Assembly: GCA_000750105.3 (NCBI GenBank)
Contig: JPHH03000092.1
Coordinates: forward strand, 1 to 64,000
DNA from: Tolypocladium sp. Sup5 PDA-1
Lineage: Eukaryota > Ascomycota > Sordariomycetes > Hypocreales > Ophiocordycipitaceae
Length of the DNA: 64,000 nt
Direction of reading: 5' to 3'
The notes under the pieces were generated by a model. It was not told where the DNA came from. It did no database searches and saw nothing but the letters and a program-made list of their open reading frames with translations. Shown one piece after another: positions 1-10,550 of this stretch. The position numbers and the translations under genes are program-made. Within the stretch, counting starts at the first letter, position 1, and each line of letters opens with the position of its first letter.

Positions 1-78
<78 letters not shown>
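1..78. repeat. (TGT)n trinucleotide microsatellite
   Basis: The window opens with about 26 uninterrupted TGT/GTT units. It may continue beyond the left edge, so its real length is unknown. Confidence 0.97.
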
Positions 79-403
79 GATGTCCATTTGTTGAACAATG
101 AATCGTTCAACCACCTCTGTCCCGGCTCCCGCGCGTCCTCGTCAATCTCGAAAACCGTAAACCGTTGTCGGGCAGGACAAATGGAGTACCCAAGTCCATT
201 CTCCAGCAGGGTGGTTTTCCATACCTAAATATGGAAATCCCCTTTCCATGGATGGCATGGAATAAGTATGGATATGGATCCATCGGATTTCCATACTCTT
301 TCCATCATTGGCCAAATGAACGTCACTTACAGGGCCCTTACAGGGTATTATTCCAGGGGCCCACCAAATTACCTTCCCCACCAAATCCCACCATATTGCC
401 GAG
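79..403. other. Non-coding flank with Tccatac/tatggA motifs
   Basis: No gene is seen here. Between about 205 and 300 there are repeated inverted words (ccatac, tatgga, ttccat). This sits directly upstream of a hAT transposase fragment, where subterminal transposase-binding repeats would be expected, but I could not define a terminal inverted repeat. Confidence 0.35.
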
Positions 404-944
404 ATGACAATGGACTCTGAAACTGTGTTGTCTTTTTTCGATTCTGAATCCATTATTTCAGATTCTTCGACGTCTAGATCTCGAAACACAAGAGGCAAAG
501 CAGCTGTTGGGACATGGCAACATGCCCGCACGGAACTGAAAGGAGAAGAGGAGTTTAAAGGCAGGAACCGTCTGCTGTATTGTCTTCATTGTCCCAAGGA
601 GTCGCCATACAGCAGTCCGGTTACTACCAACTTTCGAAGACATCTTGAGGCTAAGCACGATATCCGTGTTATTGAGGATTTAACTCCTCTTCAGTCAACC
701 ATCTTCGAAGGATTTGAACAACTCTACCAGCAAGCAAGGGACCTGGGCCGTACGACTGAGATTGAGTCGCAGGTCTTCAAAAGCTACCTTGACCAAGAGA
801 AGATCAACAAAGCACTAGCTTGGTTAATCGTCATACGAAACCTCCCATACCGGATTGTTGAATCTCGTGAATTTCACCTCTTCATTTCTACCCTAAACCT
901 CGTCGCGAAGGACTTCCTCCCCTCGGCCACATTACAACACCTTC
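404..944 (+). mobile_element. hAT transposase, N-terminal BED-finger fragment
   Basis: The ORF from 404 has an acidic, serine-rich leader followed by a BED-type zinc finger (C-x2-C, then H-x4-H in YCLHCPKES and FRRHLEAKH). A helical segment follows (KALAWLIVIRNLPYRIVESR) that is typical of fungal hAT transposases just before the catalytic domain. The homology stops near 944, where reverse-transcriptase sequence begins in another frame. The DDE core and the C-terminal dimerisation domain are absent, so this is a dead fragment. The published-style ORF running to 1030 is a chimera of two elements. Confidence 0.8.
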
Positions 945-2500
945 ATCACCCCTACAGTGCGGCCTACCTCAAGGATCGCCGGTCTCGCTCATACTCTTCC
1001 TGCTATACACGGAGCCGATCTACCGCCTAGGCAACTCAAAGGGACGCTTCGGCTATGCAGACGACACTGGCATCTTATGTGTAGGCAAAACTCTGGATGA
1101 GACCGCTGTTAAAGCTTCACACTACGTCCACGAACTCGTGACGTGGGGCGCGGCGAACGGGATAGCTTTCGACCCAAAGAAGACTGAAGTCATGCACTTC
1201 TCCCGAACCACCCCTAAAGCCGCGCCGCCGGTCTTTCACGGCGACATAGAAAAGCGACCCGAACGTGCCATGCGGTGGCTAGGTATCTGGCTGGACAGTA
1301 CGTTGACTTTCAAGATCCATGTCGAGAAGTGGACGGCCAAAGCGCAAGCCGTGGCCTACCACCTCAGAGGATTGGCAAACACCAAATATGGCCCTCTCCC
1401 GAGCGCCGTGCGAAGAGCCGTCCGTGCCTGCATCGAACCAGTGCTACTCTACGGAGCAGAGGCATAGTACCCAGGTACAACCTACCCGCGATGGACACAG
1501 CCGACCAAGGAGGGTCCATCAAGGATCCAACAACTCATCCGGAGGATGAGCAAGTCGCTCAACACATCCATGAGGGCTATTCTGCCGGTCTGGAGGACGA
1601 CGCCTCTTAACGCCCTGCACCGTGAATCAGGCATACCACCGGTCTCGCAACTACTCGAGGTGCGTCGAATGTGCTTCGCCGCCCGACTCAAGTCTCTCGA
1701 CGAAGCCCACCCGCTTGCGAAGCGAACAGTTCTGCCGAAAGCCCCTATCATACACAGGACGATCAAACGGAAGTACCAAGTACCGCGACAAAGCTTCCGA
1801 ACCAGATTGCGGCGCGCCGACGGGCTGTTTCCCAGTTGCGCGAGACCCGCGACGGACAGCAACAGTCCCTTCAAACCGCCTCCAAAGACGAGTCGGCGGC
1901 AGAGTTCCGAGACTGGCTTCGGTCAGTGAGCCCACAGACCCCGGTCGTCTATTCGGACGGATCGCTCTCCTCGGAGGGAGCCGCCGGATATGGCTATGTC
2001 ATACATCGAAACGGACTCACCGTCCTGAGCGGCAGCGGCCGCCTCGGCCCTGCTGAGGTCTTCGATGCCGAAGCAAAAGGCGCTTTAGAGGGACTGCGTG
2101 CCGCTCTGAGCCTCCCCGACCCGGAACGAATCATCGTGTGCCTCGACAACCTCGCAGCCGCAACGTGCCTGAGAGGCATGCCATCCGACTCCTCCCAGGA
2201 AGTCTTCCTTGAATTCCAAGCTCTGGCCGCAGAACATGATGCCACAGAGGTCCACTGGATCCCCGGCCACACCAACATCCAAGGCAACGAGCAGGCAGAC
2301 GCCTTAGCAAAGGCAGGAACCTGTCAACCCGAGCCTGCAGGTGCTCTCCCGACACTAGCATATCTGCGCAAGGCCGCTAGACAGTGGCCCAAAGACGCAT
2401 TTAAAGCCTGGTGGGAAGCATCTGCACCCGAACAGTATAGAGCCCTAGGCCTCAAGCCCACGACTGGCTGTCCACCCGAACTCGCACTCTCCCGAACAAG
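945..2500 (+). mobile_element. 5'-truncated Tad/I-type LINE (RT palm to RNase H)
   Basis: This is the C-terminal part of a non-LTR retrotransposon ORF2. The reverse-transcriptase motif GLPQGSPVSLILFLLY lies at about 959-1007 and the catalytic YADD box (FGYADDTGI) at about 1051-1077. The thumb region continues in the same frame through an in-frame TAG at 1465-1467, where a tryptophan codon would fit. After a frameshift near 1850, an RNase H domain follows with its acidic residues in YSDGS, DAEAKGALEGL and VCLDNLAA and the GNEQADALAKAG end. Fingers and endonuclease are missing, as expected for 5'-truncated target-primed insertion. Recognisable coding ends near 2490 and the ORF then runs into an unrelated acidic tail. 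The copy cannot be autonomous. Confidence 0.9.
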
Positions 2501-3602
2501 CCAGACAGTTTACCCAACACCAGACGAGAGTCAAAGAGGCTCTCGACGCCCGGATGATCAAGATGATCAATCCGATCAGTCAGAGGACCGCTCTGATCAG
2601 GAAAGCGAGACATCAACGGTAAGTCTGGGAGTCTCCAGTGTCCTAGCTCAAGGCCGCTTGAACTCGTCGAGGTTCTTCAGGACCTGCTTAAACTTGCTGG
2701 TGGGGGAGTGGCGGGGTGATTGACGCCTGGCAGATACGGAGACACTCTCGGAACGCACGGTGTGCGGGCTGGCGCCGCGGGAGACGCTCGCTCCACACGG
2801 AGCGCCCCGCCCACCAGGGCGGGGAACGGTAATGGAAGCCGGATTTGTCTGCGGCCCGGTTGGCCAAGTCGCGGGGTAACACATGTTGGTGTCCCAACCA
2901 GCAAAGCGGGATAGCCGCGTACAAAACATTGACAATCCTTATTGCCTGTACGAGGATTCCATCCGGCCACTGCAGTGGCTCGTTCCAGCCGCAGGCAGTG
3001 TTCGACTACGAGGATTGTTAGGGTACCACCGAGCATCCGTACTGTTTGGCCACCGAGGATGGCTGAAGGTTGTTCGAAAGGCTTATCAGGTGGAAGTGGC
3101 CTTTGTTACTGTACAAAACACTTCTTATGCTTACTCCATTCCTGGTCCTAAACATTTTATCTTTTTTCTTCTTCAAATTGGATCCCTCAGCCGCGCGACG
3201 ATCGGGACGGGGTTATGTCCCTTCACGTATCCCCTGGCTTCTCTTACCACTATCAGCACTCAAGTCTTGCCAGCAATGGTACTTCTCTGGTACCACGGCA
3301 GTTCCCGCCTCAATGCCCCTCCGTGCAGAGATCATGGCATCGAGGCATCTATTCAGCAAGATGCGGTCTTGGGTTAGTGGGAAGAGGGTCGGCAAGGAGG
3401 GTCCTGCCACCGCATCTGTTGTACGGACGACAGCACCCCCGAGTCATCAATGCGATGTGGTGTTGTGTGGTGATGTGACACAGCCTGGTGTGTATTCGTT
3501 CTCCCTCAATAAACTAAATAGAATTAAGCATTTATAGCGATATCCTGTCCTCGTCTTAGTATAGTTTCTGCTCGATAATTGCCTGCTCTGGGCTTACCTC
3601 TT
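2501..3602. other. Intergenic, probable LINE 3' remnant then nothing recognised
   Basis: The first 400 bases are GC-rich and may be the 3' part of the neighbouring LINE (an acidic Asp/Gln/Ser-rich reading frame to 2723). From about 2950 to 3600 I see only short overlapping ORFs without recognisable domains. Confidence 0.4.
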
Positions 3603-4502
3603 CTATCCCTCTAGCATCTTTTGTATGATTTCCAGATAGCTCCAAGGGTCATGCGCCGCCAATATTGCGTTTTTCCAAGCCTTCGCCCACCAAGGGTGGT
3701 TGTCCAGTGGGTCGTGTAGCGGCACCTCCAGCCCTACATGTGTCCATGTTTGAGTGTTGCCAAATCCCTTCCATTTGACCCAGTAGGGTGCGTTCGCTGA
3801 ATACTGGGCGGGGAGCGCCTCGGTATATTCGTTTGGCACCCGTGGGACCGGGTCGGACGGTATAGCGAGCCGATAAGTGGTTATGGGGCGATTTGCAAAC
3901 TCTGCAGCGAAGTGTGCGTTGCCAACCCTGGGTGACCCGAGAGATAGACAGGTAATAGGTACCCCTGGATATGCTGTGCTGCACCACAATGCGCATAATG
4001 TTGCTAACGCTCCGCCGAGACTGTGGCCACACGTCTCAATTTTTCGGAGATTCCGGCGATTCCGGCCATGGTTAAACAGGAGATTAATACTCATGCTTAG
4101 AGCCCCCCTAAGTCCGTCGAAATCACGTAAGAACCCTTCATGAACAAGCACGGTCGGGTCCTGAATCCAGGCAGGATTTGTGAGGCAAAAGGAGCCATCC
4201 GTCAGCAAGTTCACACCCAGTCCGACCCATCGTTCTGACTTCTGCCAGTTCCCCCAGGTCATTGGGAAATCGGTCCCCCGAAATGCCATTACCAGAGTGT
4301 CGTTCCCACGGATGCCCAAGTGTACATGGTTATGAGAAGTCCGTGTACTTGACTGTACCTGGCGGGCAGCAAACGGCATTCCATTTAGCTCGCCCTCTGG
4401 CACGTGGGATCGAAACTCATAACCGTGGCCGTTATGATATGCCCACGCAGAATATCGAACCAGATGCCGGTAATTACCGACATTGCCCACAGGGTTGGCC
4501 AT
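3603..4502 (-). CDS. Class-3 lipase family hydrolase
   Basis: A single-exon protein of 299 residues with the alpha/beta-hydrolase core of fungal class-3 lipases. The nucleophile elbow GHSLGGALATLCALWC lies near residues 164-179. The acid is probably in SDPVPRVP and the histidine in TWTHVGLEVPLHD, so the triad is complete. A VMAFRGTD strand supplies the usual oxyanion region. There is no signal peptide, which suggests an intracellular (acyl)glycerol or phospholipid hydrolase rather than a secreted lipase. It is transcribed away from a paralogue at 5153-6187, with a tandem repeat in the shared upstream region. The start at 4502 begins just before the conserved fold. The family is clear; the substrate is unknown. 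Confidence 0.88.
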   Translation of the reverse strand: MANPVGNVGNYRHLVRYSAWAYHNGHGYEFRSHVPEGELNGMPFAARQVQSSTRTSHNHVHLGIRGNDTLVMAFRGTDFPMTWGNWQKSERWVGLGVNLLTDGSFCLTNPAWIQDPTVLVHEGFLRDFDGLRGALSMSINLLFNHGRNRRNLRKIETCGHSLGGALATLCALWCSTAYPGVPITCLSLGSPRVGNAHFAAEFANRPITTYRLAIPSDPVPRVPNEYTEALPAQYSANAPYWVKWKGFGNTQTWTHVGLEVPLHDPLDNHPWWAKAWKNAILAAHDPWSYLEIIQKMLEG

Positions 4503-4736
4503 GGTATGTTGTAATTAGGGACCCTTACTGTTAAGAGTCAGGAGCAGGGAGATTTGATTAGCAGCCTGGGTTATAGGAGCGTATGGCGCCGTTATTTTTA
4601 TACCCTGTGCGGTTTTAGTAGGCACTCTAATAAGGTTACGCCCATGGCCTAAAACAGAGTTATTAAGGTCGATGATTACATGCTTGCGTGGGTGATCTGC
4701 CTGTTTGCAATAACTCTAGATGTTCGAGATAGCGCA

Positions 4737-5013
4737 GCTTAAATTTACATGTGATCAATCTAGTGGCCCAAGACTTGGTTTGGCGTAGGCGGCAAGCTCA
4801 ATATCGCAAACTAAACTTAAACGCCAGCTCAAATTTACATATGATTAATCTAGTTTGGCCCAGGACTTAGTTTGGCGAAGGCGGGGCAGCTGAATGTTAT
4901 GAACTAAACTTAAACGCCAGCTCAAATTTACATATTGATTAATCTAGTTTGGCCCAGGACTTAGTTTGGCGAAGGCGGGGGAGCTGAATGTTATGAACTA
5001 ACTTAAACACCAC
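4737..5013. repeat. Three tandem copies of a ~92-bp unit
   Basis: Units start at about 4737, 4828 and 4921. Each contains caaatttacat, a taatctagtttggcccagg-like segment, ttagtttggcgaaggcgg and taaacttaaacgcc. Copies 2 and 3 are almost identical and copy 1 is more diverged. The array lies in the 650-bp intergenic region between the two divergent lipase-like genes, so it could include promoter elements duplicated with them, although it may simply be a minisatellite. Confidence 0.93.
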
Positions 5014-5152
5014 AGATATCATACGTTGTAATACTAAAGACCGCGAAACCAAAAGTCAGTGGATCATAATCTTCCTCGATAGCATCCCAGAATAAGTACC
5101 AGCACTCGCGACATGCGCACTCCAGCCAGGAACACTCTTCACCATCCATAAC

Positions 5153-6187
5153 ATGCAAATTACATCGACCACACTTCCAACAAACGATTCTATGGTTTTT
5201 CTGCATATCTTAGAATCGATCCGCCATCTAGCCCGATATGCGGCCTTCGCATCCGGCGACGCTGATGGCACTGAGATTCGAATGCTCGCACCAGAGCTAC
5301 AAGGGCCTCCTAAGGTCCGGAAACTTGAAGCGAAGGGCCCGTCATTTCTGACTCGGAACACCAGCGTACATTTGGGTATCCGTAATGTGCGGACTTTGGT
5401 CGTTGTGTTTAGCGGCTGCGACGCTCCGTGGCTCTACGAGGACTATTTAGTCCGACCCGACTCATTGTACGGACTTTTCAGCTATGTTGCTACGGATTTT
5501 CGTTCTAGCTTAAAGCAGATTGGCTGGAACGGTGGTCCAGAAGACGCATGGGTACACGAACACTACCTGCTGATCTTTAACGAGCTGCGCGACGATCTCC
5601 ACAAACATATCGGAAGCTTGTTAGAGCTAATGCCGGAGGGGGGCCCTCGCCCAACGAAGATTGAAGTCTGTGGTCACGGCCTGGGCGGAGCATTAGCGAC
5701 TCTGTGTGCTTTATGGTGTGCGACACGGTGGAAGGATATCACCTGTGTCACCCTCGGGTCTCCGATGGTTGGAGACGAAAGGTTTGCTGACGAGTTTCGG
5801 AGACGAGAAATTAAGTGCTACCGACTCGTGATGGAATCCGACCCTTTCGCAGCCATGCCATATGTGCATCGTTATCGCGGCGCACCAACGTGGCAACATG
5901 TCGGCGAGAAAATCCTTCTTTTCCGTCACGAAGGGGATGTCAAGAGCGTTGGGAATCTCTCCAGGAGTTCTGATACCGTGGGACGGTTTATTAAGTCTAA
6001 AATTGCTGACATGGAACCCTTTGTCGTCTCCCTTGGATTACATTCCGGATGGTGGATTTGGTATTGGTTGCTGAAGGGCGTTCAGCTTCTATTGAATGTT
6101 TCAGTACATAGCCCTATGGCGTATATGACAAGTTTCCAAGTGCTCATGGAGGATGAACTTTGGGATATGGACATATGTCGGATATAG
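5153..6187 (+). CDS. Class-3 lipase-like protein lacking the catalytic serine
   Basis: An uninterrupted 344-residue ORF, clearly paralogous to the product of 3603-4502: both share the GGALATLCALWC core, a VTLGSP/LSLGSP strand and a W(T/Q)HVG histidine segment. Here the nucleophile elbow reads CGHGLGGALAT, so glycine (GGC) replaces the serine. The presumed acid (ESDPFAAMP) and histidine (TWQHVGEK) remain. It should therefore not hydrolyse esters, but the intact frame suggests either recent decay or a kept non-catalytic role such as lipid binding. The C-terminus adds a hydrophobic stretch (SGWWIWYWLLKGVQLLL) not present in the paralogue. A second methionine (MVFLHILES) is an alternative start. 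Confidence 0.82.
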   Translation: MQITSTTLPTNDSMVFLHILESIRHLARYAAFASGDADGTEIRMLAPELQGPPKVRKLEAKGPSFLTRNTSVHLGIRNVRTLVVVFSGCDAPWLYEDYLVRPDSLYGLFSYVATDFRSSLKQIGWNGGPEDAWVHEHYLLIFNELRDDLHKHIGSLLELMPEGGPRPTKIEVCGHGLGGALATLCALWCATRWKDITCVTLGSPMVGDERFADEFRRREIKCYRLVMESDPFAAMPYVHRYRGAPTWQHVGEKILLFRHEGDVKSVGNLSRSSDTVGRFIKSKIADMEPFVVSLGLHSGWWIWYWLLKGVQLLLNVSVHSPMAYMTSFQVLMEDELWDMDICRI

Positions 6188-6499
6188 CGGTTGATTTAGG
6201 CAGCCCTTGGGCAGAGGAAGAAGCAAGCCTCGGCTAACTACGGAGGTTAGTGGCCTGCTGACTAGATAGCGAACTAGATATCTGGTCTGATGAATAGATA
6301 GTTGATGTGCTAATCTATTAGTCGGGCTGCTGATCCCTATGGCTGAGAAAAAGCAAGGAAAAGGCCGGCTAGGCACGGAGGCAACTGGAAGCTAAAGAGG
6401 GAAAGATTTCACTTACATGGATGACAAGGAAGTCAAGGCATGCATCAATTGATCAAGAATTGGGATTATAATGCTGCAGGTACGCTCTCGCTCCACCCC

Positions 6500-6845
6500 C
6501 ACTATCCTCTAGAGGGTACGCTCCACTGTCCTCTGGAGGATTAAGCTCTACCCCGTGCGCTCTTCTAGAGCCCCTCCCAAAACACAATCCAGGAAACGCG
6601 ATATACATAATGCCCCGACGCTTGCGATCCTCTAGAGGACGGCCCTCTAGAGGATGATAAGCGCCATACACCTCTACCAGGGTGCTTAACTATCCTCTGG
6701 AGGATGACAGGGGGGAAAGGGCGCTTAAACCCATCCTCTAGAGGATGGACCCCTCCCCGAACACAATCCAGAAAACGCGATATAGTGCCACGACGCTTGC
6801 GATTCTCTAGAGGACCGCCCTCTAGAAGATCGCAAGAGGGGTATG
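6500..6845. repeat. Cluster of CCTCTAGAGG palindromes with a duplicated 85-bp block
   Basis: At least nine exact or near copies of the palindrome tCCTCTAGAGGa occur in about 340 bp (near 6504, 6529, 6561, 6638, 6650, 6692, 6735, 6803, 6817). Within this, a longer block containing cacaatccag(g/a)aaacgcgata and cgacgcttgcga occurs twice, at about 6573-6660 and 6755-6840. No ORF of note is present. A regulatory or satellite-like function is possible but unproven. Confidence 0.85.
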
Positions 6846-6902
6846 GCACTTGGCCGGGCCGACAGTTCGTGCAAGTCGCAGCGCTAAACTGTCCATCCTA
6901 GT

Positions 6903-7695
6903 CTACTGTACCAGGCTGAACACAGGCTGCCCGTCCGTTCGTATCGGGTTCTCCTCATCGCAATCACAGGCGTAACCCCAAGTCTCCAAAAACTCCCTTG
7001 CCAATGCATGACTCGATTCAGCAGTGTTATCCGGGCCGTCTTCGATATCCAGCCCACTTCGGGCATCTGAGATGTCCGACTCTGAATCGGATTCGGCTTC
7101 AAAGATGGGTTCTGATTGGAACTCGGGGTCGGAATTTGCCACCTCGTCGCTTCCTTCCCGACCGTGTAAGTTCTCAGCTGCCAGGCCTCGATTCGAATCA
7201 CCTTCAGACATGGTATGAATGTCGTCTGTATTTCCTGTCTCCGTATTTGAGCGAACCGACTCGTCAAGATACCCAGGCACCAACGATCCACCGCCGTCTT
7301 CATTTGTAGCAGGGTCCACGACGGCATGGCTCGGTTCGGTTGGGGCGAGGACTGTCTCGTAGTCGGTGGAAGGAATGTCGTCGTCTACATGCGCTACTTC
7401 GTATGAGGGTATAGCGCTCGCTCGTGTCGGTTCTGGCGGCCAAGATGACTGGATAATGTTGCTTTGCTGAGTCGTGCGACACAACCCCTCTGTGTGCCGT
7501 GATTTGGTCCAAGTGCGTTATCGCTTCAACGGAAGATGTAGCGTGCTCGGCCGATTGCAAATAAGCATCATCGCTTGTGCTGTCGTTCTCTTCCCAATCG
7601 TTTGAAAAGGAGTTTGGAGGTGATGTGGCCATTCGGCCTGCCAATTGAGCAGCATCTGCAAGGACAGCGAGACAGCTCGAGGATCCGTTTTGCAC
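6903..7695 (-). pseudogene. Unrecognised acidic low-complexity protein, two frames
   Basis: Two overlapping minus-strand reading frames (7695-7300 and 7484-6903) together look like one gene broken by a frameshift near 7460. The predicted product is rich in Asp, Glu, Ser and Thr with no predicted membrane segment. It ends in a Cys-containing tail (FLETWGYACDCDEENP). I do not recognise the family. Its position between a repeat cluster and transposon pieces suggests an element-associated gene. Coding potential itself is uncertain. Confidence 0.35.
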
Positions 7696-7932
7696 CTGGT
7701 TTGTGAATGATGGCGGCGCAGCTTGTGTCTCTTGGGCGACGTAAACTTGGAACCGCTGTGTTGCAGTCGGCTGAAGCCTGTGAGGTGATCATGTGACTTT
7801 CATACTTTATGAATGGCCTCATTTTATGAATATTGTGTAAATAGCTTAAGTCAGAGTTTTTCTTAGGAATCTCTTTCTCTCGTTGTAAACAATCATTTTG
7901 CCGAAGCTGCACTTGACCTCGTTCGTGCTCTT

Positions 7933-8300
7933 GTACCGTCACACCGCTGGAACCACCCCACGTTCCAGAAACTAAACCAAGTGCTTTATGATAGTGATTT
8001 CGAGCGAAACGGCCGAAAGAGCTTCCAGGAGCATTACGACCTAGTACGATCATTGGTCCCTCCGGAGAGGTTGCTCGAATATCATGTCAGCGACGGGTGG
8101 AAACCCTTGTGCAAGTTCCTGGACAAGCTGATTCCATCGGAAGACGTTCCCGTTATTAACCAGACGGCTGGGTTCAAGAAAAAGCTCCGCAATAGGAATG
8201 TGGCCAACATCAAGGCCCAGTTGAAACGGGTCCTGGATGTCTGTGCTTCCGCTGTGCTTCTTGTGTCGGTGGTGTCGGCGTTGAGGCCCGATTGCCAACT
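7933..8300 (+). pseudogene. C-terminal fragment of a fungal sulfotransferase-like (Sulfotransfer_4) protein
   Basis: The frame through 7981 encodes the typical C-terminal third of fungal P-loop sulfotransferase-family proteins: LYDSDFERNGRKSFQEHY, then PPERLLEYHVSDGWKPLCKF, then a PVINQTAGFKKKL helix, and a final hydrophobic stretch (ASAVLLVSVVSAL). The PAPS-binding N-terminal two thirds are missing. At about 8300 the frame runs without a stop into a hAT transposase tail, so the junction is a fusion of two unrelated fragments. I see no start codon that fits a complete gene. Confidence 0.75.
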
Positions 8301-8943
8301 TGCAAGATACATACTAAATAATATGCCACTAACCTCGTCTGCTTGCTGCCTCGAAGTGTCTTCACGATCGGACAGTATAACATCGAACATTGCGGCCTCA
8401 GTCATTTTGAACCCGGACCTTGGCATCCGATGGCTCGAGGCTAACTGGACCTCCCTAGAGCAGCTATGATGGCTTCGGGATGCAAAAGATGGTTTCAAGG
8501 ATTACTTTGAGCGTTGTCACTCAAACGACGACGTGGCCGTCGAGGTCGCGGTGCCCACTATAACGCCCCGGCCTGAACAAAGCAAGTTTGAGCAGTGGGT
8601 GCAACGCCGACAGCCTCAGCTCTCAGCAACAGGCTGCGAACTTGACCGATACTTTAGGCTTGAACCGGAGCCAGTGAATGACCCAGTTCAGTGGTAGATA
8701 GATCATAGGAACGCTTTCCCGCAGCTAAGCAGATTTGCCTTGGATGCCCTTGCAATTCCAGCTATGGCAACTGACTGTGAGAGGGCATTTAGTCTGGCAA
8801 AGCTTACAGTGACCTCACAAAGGCATTCCTTGCTTGGATTGACCGTTAAGAAACTGCAATTGCTGAAAAACTGGATCAGGGGAGGGTGTGTTACGCTAGG
8901 GGGGCTGTGCTTGAGCAGCAAGGCCAGTGAGAACCCAGGCTAG
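8301..8943 (+). mobile_element. hAT transposase C-terminal (dimerisation) fragment
   Basis: In one frame the sequence reads NPDLGIRWLEANW, then a spacer, then a region ending in DALAIPAMATDCERAFSLAK and VKKLQLLKNWIRGG, which is the hAT C-terminal dimerisation domain. Two in-frame stops interrupt it: TGA at 8467-8469 and TAG at 8696-8698. The TAG follows a TGG and stands where hAT tails carry tryptophan (QWW), so TGG to TAG fits a CpA to TpA change. The N-terminal BED and catalytic parts are absent. Confidence 0.82.
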
Positions 8944-9289
8944 GATCCCGGAAGATGGCGATAGCTTCATCCTGACCTACGATATATCAGATATCAATCA
9001 ATCGATCAGATCAGATCAGATATAGAGGGTGAACAATCAGTTCAGTTCAGATATAGGTCCAGATCTGATCTGGTTCATCTGGCGGCAGTGCTGGCTGTCG
9101 CCTCGTACGCTCCGTGCTGTACATGGACGGGTGCAATGTTGCCACGCACAACCCCAAGAGATGGCAGCTTTTAACTGGCATAAAGACACAATTTGAATCC
9201 CATCCATGGATCAATTGCAAAGGCACAGCCACTGCCAATCATGGCCGTTGATCGATAATACCCCACACGCCCACTACCCGCAATGTGAA

Positions 9290-10290
9290 CGATCCGTGGA
9301 GATGCTGCGGCCTTCATGGCTACGCTCAGGGCGCATTTTCGACTCTCAGAGACCGCATCCCCGTGGCTACAAGTCCCAAAGCCAGCTACCGTAACTTGTT
9401 GCCGTGAAAGGCCGGTTCAGTCCGATTGGACGAGACGGTTTTCCGTGAGGCTTTTACGAGCAAGAACTTCCCAGGGTAGCTGTACTCCTGTCCTTTTACA
9501 GACTTTATGGGTCCGCAGCGATCCTATGCTCTTGTCCATTTGTTCCCTTAGACGATGGGTGGGTGGATGTCCATCATTGACCTTCGCAGAGGCACCCGTT
9601 CACGGCGACCGCTAGTCGACAAATGAACAAGTTCCATAATGTAGGCGAAATTATGTGGTCTCCACCCCGGAGGGCGTGTAGGTGATTAACCCTTCTTGAT
9701 ACTCCTGTACGGTGGTCCTCCCGCAGGCGAGCGACGCACTCGCTCGATCAAGAGCACCATACGTTTCTGTTGGCATCTTCTCACTCCCTGAATGGATGTC
9801 CTAGGGTAACCGACGATGAATAGATCAGTCTGATCCGGAAGATGCTTCGAAGCAAGCCATATAGTACCGCACCTGAACAGTTTTGAGAGACATGTTTCCA
9901 TTCACTTGCTCTGCGGTCGCTCTATGCGCAACGTGCTCGACTGCAAAACTTTCCGGCCTGTCCGTGGCGTCTGCCTTTGGTCGTCTTCCTGACTACACTT
10001 GTCCATTATTTTCTGTGTCGGTCCGGAAGTTCGACCCCTGCCTGTTGACACCGTTCGGCGACTGTCGTGTGGTGACTTCCACTGGCCACCCAGTGCTGTA
10101 CCTGAGGCTATTGTGGACATGGCGTCACAGTTGCCGCATGCCTATCTCACTAGACAACAAAAGTCTTACGCCAATGCAGGTACTCGTAGCCTGTTGCGCC
10201 GTTTTCGCCTTCTGGTGCTGCTTGGCATTTCGGGCTTCGCTAGGCGTATTCATCACGGAGGGGCAAGTATTTCGTAACGACATGGCCTTG
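9290..10290 (+). repeat. Unclassified dispersed repeat, copy 1
   Basis: Segments here recur elsewhere in the window. Positions 9300-9605 match 35470-35760 and, in part, 34790-35000 (for example ggttcagtcc, cttttac, ttcccttagacgat, gaccttcgcagaggca). Positions 9930-10050 match 35775-35905. Positions 10065-10170 match the reverse strand of about 16690-16800 (cacagttgccgcatgc-like block). Reading frames are short and not conserved between copies, so it looks like a non-autonomous or long-dead element. No terminal repeats were found. Confidence 0.6.
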
Positions 10291-10550
10291 ATTCCGTGGC
10301 TGCAGTAACATCATCAGAACCAGGGCAGATAGTCACTGTTTGCATCCGACGCGTCGCATCGCGTGGCAGATTTTCGCCGCGTCAACAGTCCGTGCAGCTA
10401 TCAGGAAAGGCTGCGCTGTCGCGTCTGATAAAATGGAGATGAAGGACGTACGCTTCTGGGCGTCGAATGTTGCCGTACGTCACCGCTGGGGAGGCCAAGC
10501 TCTTCTTTCACTGATGTACTGAGCAGACTTGCTTCGCAGCTACCAGCAAG

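Noticed and set aside
1..78. Telomeric repeat at the left edge
   Set aside because: The unit is TGT, not the fungal telomere TTAGGG or its complement.
9883..10308. 141-codon ORF in the dispersed repeat as a protein gene
   Set aside because: Its frame is not kept in the matching copies at 16.7 kb and 35.8 kb.
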